Positions 1-6,516 of a stretch of 14,203 bases of DNA are shown here, piece after piece. A model generated the notes under the pieces. It was not told the DNA's origin and did not search any database. It saw nothing but the letters and a program-made list of their open reading frames with translations. The position numbers and the translations under genes were made by a program. Numbering within the stretch: position 1 is the stretch's first letter; every line of letters begins with the position of its first letter. This DNA comes from an uncultured Bacilli bacterium (GTDB lineage Bacteria; Bacillota_I; Bacilli_A; RF39; UBA660): positions 1-14,203 of the forward strand of contig CANQFF010000021.1 in NCBI GenBank assembly GCA_947598345.1, read 5' to 3'.

Positions 1-33
1 AAAACATTTTCACACTTTCTCAAGTGTAATATA

Positions 34-62
34 AATATACTATATTTTTATGAAAATGTCAA
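34..62 (-). promoter_or_regulatory. Leftward sigma-A-type promoter for a gene beyond the left edge
   Basis: On the minus strand TTGACA (57-62) is followed after exactly 17 bases by TATATT (34-39), a near-consensus housekeeping promoter reading out of the left end of the window. Two direct copies of TATACTATT (minus strand; 75-83 and 62-70, 13 bases apart) lie just upstream and touch the -35 box. An inverted copy of the core falls in the spacer and -10 region (about 35-45). The transcript would begin near 27 with a short hairpin (ACACTT/AAGTGT, 12-27). The gene it serves is outside the window. Confidence 0.6.
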
Positions 63-100
63 ATAGTATACATTAATAGTATATTCAAAATTATAATTTT

Positions 101-420
101 CTATAAGCTTTTTTTACTCATAAACTGATATTCTTTTTCTTTTAAAAGTGGAAGAAAAGAAGATAAAAAGTGCTGAGGTATTTCATCTCGATAACCATAA
201 TCAAGAACACTATTTATTCCCAAAAAAAGGATAAAATCGCTTCATCTTGTTTCAAAAAATAATAAAGATCAGGATTGTAAGTAAATTCTTTTCCAAAAGA
301 GAAAAGCTCATTATTTTGACAACTTTGTAAAAAAGCTTATTGTACCGCAAACTGACAAAATAAGAGAGAGTTTTTGTAATTTTTTATACTAATTCCCATT
401 CAAGATGAATAAGATAAACT
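101..420 (-). pseudogene. Decayed protein-coding gene, 3' part readable, family not recognised
   Basis: Two minus-strand reading frames give convincing protein sequence that joins at a run of seven Ts (222-228 on the plus strand). The upstream segment (about 336 down to 229) reads NNELFSFGKEFTYNPDLYYF followed by LKQDEAILSF. The downstream segment (about 227 down to the TAG at 101-103) reads GINSVLDYGYRDEIPQHFLS, then SFLPLLKEKEYQFMSKKSL and stop. One more T in the run would restore a single frame. Further upstream (340-420) coding-like pieces such as LIHLEWELV and YKKLQKLSLILS sit in different frames broken by stops, so the gene is probably really decayed rather than one sequencing error. 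No start codon or ribosome site is visible, and the 5' boundary is a guess. I do not recognise the family. Confidence 0.5.
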
Positions 421-671
421 TTATATAAATTTACTAATGACTAATGCCTTCTAATACTATTTAATTATAATCACAATTTGTTTACATTTTTGAAATGATT
501 GCCATACTCACAAATTAATATTTTAAAAAAAATTTATTTAGATGAACTTTTGAAAACAGCTCTTCTCTTCAATTATATTCAATGAAAAAACAAATCATAT
601 TAATTTTTCTTTTAGCACATTTAATCCTTATATAGGTTTTTACTAATCTTTTTCTTAAAAACTTATTCAAA
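421..671. other. AT-rich stretch with no supportable gene
   Basis: No reading frame longer than about 20 codons with a ribosome site is visible on either strand, and I see no RNA gene or repeat. It separates the RiPP operon terminator from the decayed gene on its left and may hold the unrecognisable 5' part of that gene. Confidence 0.4.
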
Positions 672-673
672 GT

Positions 674-697
674 AAAAGGAGAATTCATTGATTCTCC
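674..697 (-). terminator. Rho-independent terminator ending the RiPP operon
   Basis: On the minus strand GGAGAAT (691-697) and ATTCTCC (678-684) form a 7-bp stem with a 6-base loop, followed by TTTTACTTT. It lies about 20 bases after the stop codon of the precursor gene, as expected for the end of a transcript entering from the right. The U tract is short and interrupted, so efficiency may be modest. Confidence 0.65.
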
Positions 698-718
698 AAA
701 TATTAATATTAAACTATT

Positions 719-943
719 TTATTTTGTCATTTTTTTTATTTTAATAACTGGCTTATCATTTACAAAGCCATCTCTATACTCATCGTGATAATATGAATTA
801 TCACCATAATCGTCGTATGTATCATTATATGTATCATGATAATAAGAGTCATTATAAGAATCCCAATGAGCATCTACTGAATCTGATGATTTTTGAAATA
901 AAATATCTAATATTCTAGAATTTATTCCTTTATTCTCTTTCAT
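719..943 (-). CDS. Candidate RiPP precursor peptide with seven Tyr-X-Asp repeats
   Basis: This 74-residue protein is the likely substrate of the neighbouring radical SAM enzyme. Residues 1-26 look like a leader, with a short hydrophobic stretch ILDILF at 11-16. Residues 27-60 are a Tyr/Asp-rich core starting WDSYND. It contains seven Y-X-D units, beginning at Tyr30, 35, 39, 43, 46, 52 and 56, with X = N, H, N, D, G, H and R. The segment SYYHD occurs twice, 17 residues apart (33-37, 50-54), which suggests internal duplication. The tail (61-74) is basic, ending KIKKMTK. There is no Cys. The start ATG has a strong AAAGGAGG site 4-5 bases upstream. It is the last gene of the operon, 30 bases after the protease gene. 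Aromatic-X-Asp/Asn motifs are typical substrates of three-residue-cyclophane-forming radical SAM enzymes; that this peptide is so modified is inference. It could instead be a low-complexity acidic protein. Confidence 0.75.
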   Translation of the reverse strand: MKENKGINSRILDILFQKSSDSVDAHWDSYNDSYYHDTYNDTYDDYGDNSYYHDEYRDGFVNDKPVIKIKKMTK

Positions 944-961
944 TTTTCCTCCTTTCTTTTA

Positions 962-973
962 TAAGAGCTCTTA
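962..973. repeat. Perfect 12-bp palindrome between protease and precursor genes
   Basis: TAAGAGCTCTTA sits immediately after the protease stop codon (974-976) and before the precursor's ribosome site. It has no room for a loop, so it is more likely a protein- or nuclease-recognised site than a hairpin, or simple chance in short AT-rich DNA. Confidence 0.3.
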
Positions 974-1786
974 CTAAAGAGACCTATAACCTTGATAAAC
1001 TTTTTTATAACCATCATCACGAATTTTATAACATTTAGTATAAGCTAATACTGAATTTTTATCTTTTATAATGGTTGAATACGATTTGATTGTATCAGTA
1101 TTTTTGTCATCATTAAATAATTTTTTTATTTTTTGTTCTTCCCTTAAATAATGTATCAATAATCCGTTATTTATCAACTCCAAATCAACATTCAAAATAC
1201 TTTTTAATTCATTAATCGTTATCGGATATTGATGTGAATTTACTTGATTCAACATATATTCAATCATTAATTCTGATTGTCTATCGCTAAAAATACTGTG
1301 CATCAAATCTTTAAAATAATTGATGCTTGCATAATATTTGCCTAATGTAATTAAATCTAAATTATTGTAAAGATAATCCTCACTAACATTATTAATAATA
1401 TTTCGAATACAGCTTACAGAAATTTTTTCATTGTTTAAATCCATCTGAGGTTCAAACGGAGTAATCAAAGTTTTAGGAGTTAAATAAAGCTTATCACTAG
1501 CCAAAGCAATAAGTGAACCAGTACTATTAACTCTATTAAGAACAGTAACATAAAATTGCCTATATAATTTTCTAATTATATGAATGAGTCTTGTTCCAGC
1601 TGCTAGATTTCCACCACTTGTTTCTAAAACCAAATTAAGGGTATCATATTCATTTAAATCAAGTAACTTATTATATAAATTTTCAACTGCTTCATTATCA
1701 ATAATGGATTTATCGCCAAGTGCTATATTATTATAAAAATAAACAATATGAGCATGAATTAATTTTTCCATATCCCCTATATTCAC
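974..1786 (-). CDS. SDH-family Clp-fold serine protease of the RiPP operon
   Basis: The 270-residue protein resembles the SDH proteinase group of the Clp/crotonase fold (Pfam SDH_sah type). Visible hallmarks are the oxyanion-type turn LETSGGNLAAG (54-64) and the nucleophile segment NSTGSLIALASDKLYLTP (87-104), matching the family's SGGTLIALAADEI pattern with Ser88 as probable nucleophile. ITPFEPQMD (108-116) matches the family's LGPIDPQ segment. SHQYPITINELKSI (184-197) matches its SH..PIT..E segment. There is no signal peptide or clear membrane segment. The likely role is removing the leader or trimming the modified peptide; this is inferred from the neighbours. The start is GTG at 1786, overlapping the radical SAM stop (ATGTGA) with GAAGG seven bases upstream. 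An ATG at 1771 is possible but its AGGGG is only two bases away. The residues after about 200 are less conserved in appearance and may be a substrate-specific region. Confidence 0.75.
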   Translation of the reverse strand: MNIGDMEKLIHAHIVYFYNNIALGDKSIIDNEAVENLYNKLLDLNEYDTLNLVLETSGGNLAAGTRLIHIIRKLYRQFYVTVLNRVNSTGSLIALASDKLYLTPKTLITPFEPQMDLNNEKISVSCIRNIINNVSEDYLYNNLDLITLGKYYASINYFKDLMHSIFSDRQSELMIEYMLNQVNSHQYPITINELKSILNVDLELINNGLLIHYLREEQKIKKLFNDDKNTDTIKSYSTIIKDKNSVLAYTKCYKIRDDGYKKVYQGYRSL

Positions 1787-2865
1787 ATTAAAACCTTCTT
1801 TTTAGCATATTCTTTTAACTCTTTACGTATTTCACAAAATCCACTTCGTTCACCTATTAAACCGAATTGTGAATAAGCTTCAGCAATACACCCACCATAA
1901 CAATCTGTATACACTTGACAATCACTACATTTCTCTCTAATCTGTCTATTACGCAATTCCATTAAATGATTGATTTTACTTTCTAATTCTTCTATATTCA
2001 TCCCCCTAATATTACCATAGTAAAAATCATTAACATTATATAATCTATTACATGCATATATCTCTCCATTTACATCTAAAGAAATAAAATTCATAAAGCA
2101 ATTAGGAGAACACTCACAACACCTATTTTTATAATTATCTAAAACCACACTCTTAACTAGATTAGCAAATTCAAGTATTTGATATGTTTTAACTCTCTTC
2201 TCAGTATCATTGTACCATATTTCAAACAAGTTTTTAAAAAAAGTTAAATATTCGGATGCAGTCATGACAAGACTATTATCACCAGTCAGTGAAGGAAAAA
2301 CAGGTCTTATATTCGTATTAATATCATTAAGAGCTATAAAATCATATAATTCTTGTTCATGATTAATATGAAGTTTATTTATCGACATAATAACACCAAA
2401 TTTAATTTGTTCTTTCTTCAATAAATTCATTTTATTAATAACAGTATTAAAAGAATTTCTCCCGTCTTTATAAATTCTAGCCCCATTTTGTTCTTCACTA
2501 GCACCATCTAAACTAATTCCAACTTTAAATTTAAATTTTTTAAATAAGTCAATATAATCTTTAGTGATCAAAGTACCATTAGTTTGAATACTAAATTCCA
2601 CAGGAAATTTACTTAATAAAATTTCACAAAACTCATTTAAAACTTTAGAGTCCACTAATAAAGGTTCCCCACCATGAAAGATAAATTTTCTATAATTAGT
2701 ATCGCTATATAATTTAATCGTATCATTTACAATATAATCTAAATTATTAGCAAAATTATCAGTAGCTATATTTTTAGAAATTTTTTCATCATGATTAACA
2801 TTATCATAACAATATTTACATCTTAAATTACACTCGTTAGTTGTTCTAAAAACGATGGTATGCAT
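1783..2865 (-). CDS. Radical SAM/SPASM peptide maturase
   Basis: This 360-residue enzyme begins almost directly with the radical SAM motif CNLRCKYC (Cys12, Cys16, Cys19), which holds the SAM-binding 4Fe-4S cluster. HGGEP follows at 64-68. The C-terminal third is a full SPASM domain: Cys256-X10-Gly-X4-Cys272, then Cys313-X2-Cys-X5-Cys-X3-Cys326 and a last Cys344, enough for two auxiliary clusters. An extra CCEC lies at 249-252. This architecture is that of peptide-modifying enzymes that make thioether, cyclophane or other side-chain links. With the Tyr-X-Asp precursor two genes away, I infer a three-residue-cyclophane-type or related reaction on those repeats. I chose ATG 2865 because AGAGGTGA lies five bases upstream; a GTG at 2874 in the same frame lies inside that ribosome site. 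The gene overlaps the kinase gene by 20 bases and the protease gene by 4, so translation is probably coupled. No RiPP recognition domain is obvious. Confidence 0.9.
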   Translation of the reverse strand: MHTIVFRTTNECNLRCKYCYDNVNHDEKISKNIATDNFANNLDYIVNDTIKLYSDTNYRKFIFHGGEPLLVDSKVLNEFCEILLSKFPVEFSIQTNGTLITKDYIDLFKKFKFKVGISLDGASEEQNGARIYKDGRNSFNTVINKMNLLKKEQIKFGVIMSINKLHINHEQELYDFIALNDINTNIRPVFPSLTGDNSLVMTASEYLTFFKNLFEIWYNDTEKRVKTYQILEFANLVKSVVLDNYKNRCCECSPNCFMNFISLDVNGEIYACNRLYNVNDFYYGNIRGMNIEELESKINHLMELRNRQIREKCSDCQVYTDCYGGCIAEAYSQFGLIGERSGFCEIRKELKEYAKKKVLM

Positions 2866-3664
2866 AGAGATCACCTCTTAATTTCTTACATTGTTTTTTA
2901 ATATCTAAATCTTTAATAAAGTCACCTACATAATACTGATAAGGAATTACTTCATCGCCTAATGTTTTTAAAGCTTTGATAGCTTTAATAAAATCACTTG
3001 GAAAATATTTATTTAACCATTTAACAATATAATTAAAATTATCATAGCTTTGTTTTTCTATATATATATCAAGTAAATAATTTAATAACATAATAAATAA
3101 ACACTCTTGATCTAAATTACCATAGTTGATAAGTTTATCTTCGTATTCATAAGACTTATCTTGAACATTATGTAAATTATAAGCTAAAGCACATATATGT
3201 GTAGAATTATATCCATCAACTACTGCATCATCAAAATCGATATAAATAGGATTATGATATTCATCTATTAGTATATTATTATGATGTAAATCTGAAAAAT
3301 GAATTTTCTCTTTATTAATCAATTTTAAATGATCGCTTAAAGTAATCATAATGTTTAACATAGTATCCAAGGATACATGATTATTCTGTAGATATTTTCT
3401 AAAAGTTACTGCATTTGGTATGTAATGCATTATCATTCCATATTGATTAGTATCTGTAACAAGTTTTTTTATAGGTAATACCCCAATGTTTCTTAAATTA
3501 TCTTTACTAATTAATATATCCAGTACCTTTCGTTTATAAGGTTCTTTTTTTAAATAAACTTTGTATAGAAGATTATTATGCAAATATATTAATGATGTAT
3601 CACCACTATAATAAAGATTATTATTACTTAAAATACCATGTCCTAGGCTACACTCAAAATACAT
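2846..3664 (-). CDS. Small protein-kinase-fold phosphotransferase of the RiPP operon
   Basis: The 272-residue protein has the core of the protein kinase/aminoglycoside phosphotransferase fold. The candidate ATP-phosphate lysine is Lys35 in LLYKVYL. The hinge-like stretch is YGMIMHYIP (75-83). The catalytic loop is FSDLHHNNILI (123-133), with Asp125 and Asn130 spaced as in HxDxxxxN but Phe in place of the usual His/Tyr. The metal-binding Asp is Asp143 in IDFDD. All essential catalytic residues therefore seem present, although the N-lobe is short and the glycine loop is reduced to SGDTS. It is first in the operon, with AAGGAG five bases before the ATG and a consensus promoter upstream. The substrate is unknown. 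Options are phosphorylation of the precursor or of a small molecule, or a regulatory or self-protection role. Its place as the leading gene with overlapping translation argues that it belongs to the peptide pathway. Confidence 0.7.
   Translation of the reverse strand: MYFECSLGHGILSNNNLYYSGDTSLIYLHNNLLYKVYLKKEPYKRKVLDILISKDNLRNIGVLPIKKLVTDTNQYGMIMHYIPNAVTFRKYLQNNHVSLDTMLNIMITLSDHLKLINKEKIHFSDLHHNNILIDEYHNPIYIDFDDAVVDGYNSTHICALAYNLHNVQDKSYEYEDKLINYGNLDQECLFIMLLNYLLDIYIEKQSYDNFNYIVKWLNKYFPSDFIKAIKALKTLGDEVIPYQYYVGDFIKDLDIKKQCKKLRGDLYAYHRF
2871..2878 (-). promoter_or_regulatory. Ribosome binding site deciding the radical SAM start
   Basis: AGAGGTGA on the minus strand is five bases from ATG 2865. 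The in-frame upstream GTG (2872-2874) is part of this site and cannot be used with it. The site lies inside the last codons of the kinase gene. Confidence 0.7.
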
Positions 3665-3679
3665 ATACTCTCCTTATGT

Positions 3680-3693
3680 AATTACTTTATATT
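3680..3693. repeat. Inverted repeat arm overlapping the RiPP operon -10/start region
   Basis: AATTACTTTATATT (plus strand) is the reverse complement, apart from one extra base, of AATATAAGTAATT at 3737-3749. The pair brackets the promoter: this arm covers half of the -10 box and the expected transcription start, the other lies 17 bases upstream of the -35 box. It could be a pair of operator sites. Low sequence complexity makes chance possible. Confidence 0.35.
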
Positions 3694-3719
3694 CTAATAA
3701 TTTATAAATAATTTGTCAA
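3691..3719 (-). promoter_or_regulatory. Consensus sigma-A promoter of the RiPP operon
   Basis: On the minus strand a perfect TTGACA (3714-3719) is followed after exactly 17 bases by TAGAAT (3691-3696), five of six matches to TATAAT. Transcription should start near 3684, giving a leader of about 20 bases with AAGGAG before the kinase ATG. It sits in the 108-base gap after ppdK, where I see no convincing ppdK terminator, so some read-through from ppdK is also possible. Confidence 0.8.
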
Positions 3720-3736
3720 TTAAAATTTAAAAATTT

Positions 3737-3749
3737 AATATAAGTAATT
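3737..3749. repeat. Inverted repeat arm upstream of the RiPP operon -35 box
   Basis: AATATAAGTAATT pairs with the arm at 3680-3693 (see that entry). The 43-base centre contains the whole -35 box and spacer. Confidence 0.35.
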
Positions 3750-3772
3750 ATTTGAATAAATGTAGAACACCT

Positions 3773-6409
3773 TTACAGATTGTTCTCATTTTCTTTAACA
3801 ACAGCTTGTGCAGCAGCAAGACGAGCTAATGGGACTCTATATGGACTACAAGATACATAATCTAATCCTACACTATGGCAGAATTCAACACTTGATGGTT
3901 CTCCACCGTGTTCACCACAAATACCCATATGTATATCAGGACGAGTTTCACGACCTAATTTTGCTGCCATTTTTATTAATTTACCAACACCGTTTTGATC
4001 TAGTTTAGCAAATGGATCACTTTCGAAAATTCCTTTAGTATAATATTCATTTAGGAATTTAGCAGCATCATCTCTTGAGAAACCAAATGTCATTTGAGTT
4101 AAATCATTTGTTCCAAATGAGAAGAATTCTGCTTCCTTAGCTATTTCATCTGCAGTAACTGCAGCTCTTGGAATTTCTATCATTGTTCCAACATGATAAG
4201 TTAAATCTACATTTGCTTCTTTGATTATACTTTCAGCTGTTTCACAAACAATTTTCTTAACATATTTAAGTTCATTTACATCTCCAACAAGTGGGATCAT
4301 AATTTCTGGAGTTATATTCATACCTTTTTTATTAACATTAATTGCAGCTTCAATAACAGCTCTTGTTTGCATTTTAGCTATTTCTGGATAAGTAATTGCA
4401 AGTCTACAACCACGATGTCCCATCATAGGATTGAATTCTTTTAAAGATTCAACTCTATTCTTTAATGCTTCAAAACTCATACCTAATGATTCAGCTAATG
4501 GTTTAATTTCCTCATCAGTATGTGGTAAGAATTCATGTAGTGGTGGATCTAAGTAACGAATTACAACTGGATCACCTTCCATAGCCTCAAATAATCCTTC
4601 AAAATCCTTCCTTTGATATGGTAATATTTTTGAAAGAGCTTCTTCTCTTTTTTCTACTGAATCAGCAGCAATCATTCTTCTAAAATTGAAAATTCTTTCT
4701 TCTTCAAAGAACATATGCTCAGTACGACAAAGTCCTATACCTTCAGCACCAAATTTACGAGCTTGAATAGCATCTCTTGGAGTATCAGCATTAGTTCTAA
4801 CTTTTAATCTTCTTATACTATCTGCCCAACCCATAAATGTTTCAAAATTTCCACTTATTTCTGGAGCTACTGTTTTAACTTGTTCTCCATATACATTACC
4901 AGTTGAACCATCTAAGCTCATCCAGTCTCCTTCTTTATATACATTTCCATCTGCAGTTTTAAGAGTTTCTGCCTCTTCATCAATTACAAGCTCTCCACAT
5001 CCAGATACACAGCAAGTACCCATTCCACGAGCAACAACAGCAGCATGGCTTGTCATACCACCACGAATTGTTAAAATTCCATGTGCGATATTCATTCCTT
5101 CAATATCTTCTGGTGAAGTTTCAAGTCTTACTAGTAATATATCTTTTTCACCATTTTTTGCAGCATTCATTACATCTTCTGCAGTAAAATAAATTTTACC
5201 AGTTGCAGCTCCAGGTGATGCGGCAAGTCCTTTTGCAATTACTTTTGCAGCCTTTAAACTATCTTGATCAAAATTTGGATGTAACAATTGATCTAATTGT
5301 TTAGGCTCAACTTTAAGTAAGGCTTCTTCTTTTGTTATCATACCTTCATTTACTAAATCTACAGCTATTTTCAATGCAGCTTGTGCTGTTCTTTTTCCAT
5401 TACGAGTTTGTAACATGAAAAGTTTTCCATTTTCTATAGTAAATTCCATATCTTGCATATCTTTATAATGATTTTCAAGAGTATTACAAATTTTTACAAA
5501 TTCATCATAACATTCTGGCATAACCTCTTTTAATGTATCAATTGTTTGAGGTGTACGAATACCTGCAACAACATCTTCACCTTGTGCATTCATTAAGTAT
5601 TCACCATATAATTTCTTTTCACCAGTAGCTGGATTTCTTGTAAATGCAACTCCAGTACCTGAAGTATCTCCACGGTTACCATAAACCATTTCTTGTACAT
5701 TTACAGCTGTTCCCCAACTAGATGGAATATCGTTAAGTCTACGATAAGTTATAGCTCTATCATTATTCCAACTTCTAAATACAGCTTTTACTGCCTCCAT
5801 TAATTGTTCCTTTGGATCTTGTGGAAAATCTACACCTGAATGTTTTTTATATTCTTCTTTATATATATCTACAACTTCCATTAAATCTTCAGCACTAAGT
5901 TCTGTATCGTACTTAACACCTTTTTCTTCTTTAATAACATCAAATTTTCTTTCAAAAGAACTCTTTGGGAATCCCATAACAACATCTGCAAACATTTGAA
6001 TAAATCTTCTATAACTATCATATACAAACCTTGCATTATTAGTAGTTTCAGCAAATCCTTCAGCTACTTTATCATTTAAACCTAAATTTAAAACTGTATC
6101 CATCATTCCTGGCATTGATGCCCTAGCACCACTTCTAACACTAACTAATAATGGATTTTTCATATCTCCAAATTTTTTACCAGTTTCTTTTTCTAAAGCA
6201 TCTAAATGTTCTAAAATTTCATTTTTAATTTCTTTAGAAATATCCTCCCCATCTTCATAATACTTAGTACACGCTTCAGTAGTAACAGTAAATCCACGAG
6301 GTACTGGTAACCCAATTCCAGTCATCTCTGCAAGGTTAGCACCCTTACCACCTAACAAATTACGCATGTCTTTATTACCTTCTTTAAAGGCATAAACATA
6401 TTTAGTCAT
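3773..6409 (-). CDS. ppdK: Pyruvate, phosphate dikinase
   Basis: The cytosolic enzyme interconverts pyruvate, ATP and phosphate with PEP, AMP and pyrophosphate; in anaerobes it often runs in glycolysis to gain ATP from pyrophosphate. The 878-residue length is standard. The N-terminal ATP-binding domain begins with LLGGKGANLAEM (18-29) and contains VSVRSGARASMPGMMDT (89-105). The swivelling phosphohistidine domain carries GGMTSHAAVVARGMG (450-464) with catalytic His455 and the neighbouring Thr453 that regulatory kinases target in some species. The C-terminal PEP/pyruvate barrel has GIGLCRTEHMF (557-567), SFGTNDLTQ (764-772) and the catalytic Cys831 in GICGEHGGEP. His455 and Cys831 match the numbering of the clostridial enzyme. 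AGGAGG lies five bases before the ATG. It is transcribed alone from an extended -10 promoter. No PPDK regulatory protein gene is in the window. Confidence 0.98.
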   Translation of the reverse strand: MTKYVYAFKEGNKDMRNLLGGKGANLAEMTGIGLPVPRGFTVTTEACTKYYEDGEDISKEIKNEILEHLDALEKETGKKFGDMKNPLLVSVRSGARASMPGMMDTVLNLGLNDKVAEGFAETTNNARFVYDSYRRFIQMFADVVMGFPKSSFERKFDVIKEEKGVKYDTELSAEDLMEVVDIYKEEYKKHSGVDFPQDPKEQLMEAVKAVFRSWNNDRAITYRRLNDIPSSWGTAVNVQEMVYGNRGDTSGTGVAFTRNPATGEKKLYGEYLMNAQGEDVVAGIRTPQTIDTLKEVMPECYDEFVKICNTLENHYKDMQDMEFTIENGKLFMLQTRNGKRTAQAALKIAVDLVNEGMITKEEALLKVEPKQLDQLLHPNFDQDSLKAAKVIAKGLAASPGAATGKIYFTAEDVMNAAKNGEKDILLVRLETSPEDIEGMNIAHGILTIRGGMTSHAAVVARGMGTCCVSGCGELVIDEEAETLKTADGNVYKEGDWMSLDGSTGNVYGEQVKTVAPEISGNFETFMGWADSIRRLKVRTNADTPRDAIQARKFGAEGIGLCRTEHMFFEEERIFNFRRMIAADSVEKREEALSKILPYQRKDFEGLFEAMEGDPVVIRYLDPPLHEFLPHTDEEIKPLAESLGMSFEALKNRVESLKEFNPMMGHRGCRLAITYPEIAKMQTRAVIEAAINVNKKGMNITPEIMIPLVGDVNELKYVKKIVCETAESIIKEANVDLTYHVGTMIEIPRAAVTADEIAKEAEFFSFGTNDLTQMTFGFSRDDAAKFLNEYYTKGIFESDPFAKLDQNGVGKLIKMAAKLGRETRPDIHMGICGEHGGEPSSVEFCHSVGLDYVSCSPYRVPLARLAAAQAVVKENENNL

Positions 6410-6434
6410 ATTTTCCTCCTTCTAACACTCTAAT

Positions 6435-6464
6435 ATTATAGCATGAAATCAAAAACTTGAGCAA
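6435..6464 (-). promoter_or_regulatory. Promoter of ppdK with extended -10
   Basis: On the minus strand TTGCTC (6459-6464) and TATAAT (6435-6440) are separated by 18 bases, and the -10 box is preceded by TGC, an extended -10 element. The 11-base stretch CATGCTATAAT is identical to that of the pyrG promoter. The start would be about 20 bases before the ppdK ATG. Confidence 0.7.
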
Positions 6465-6516
6465 GCATTTTTAAATAATTTATATATTTTTACACTATTT
6501 TATACATATAAAAATA

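Noticed and set aside
582..635. 17-codon hydrophobic mini-ORF beginning MKKQIILIFLL on the plus strand
   Set aside because: Resembles a signal peptide start but has no ribosome site and stops at once; AT-rich DNA gives such Lys/Ile/Leu runs by chance.
719..943. CRISPR-like or DNA-level tandem repeat in the precursor gene
   Set aside because: The repetition is at protein level with differing codons; there are no regular DNA repeats and spacers anywhere in the window.
2866..2874. GTG start for the radical SAM gene nine bases upstream
   Set aside because: The GTG is part of the AGAGGTGA ribosome site that serves ATG 2865.
3808..4008. 66-codon plus-strand reading frame
   Set aside because: Lies wholly inside ppdK on the other strand, with no ribosome site; the ppdK frame is certain.
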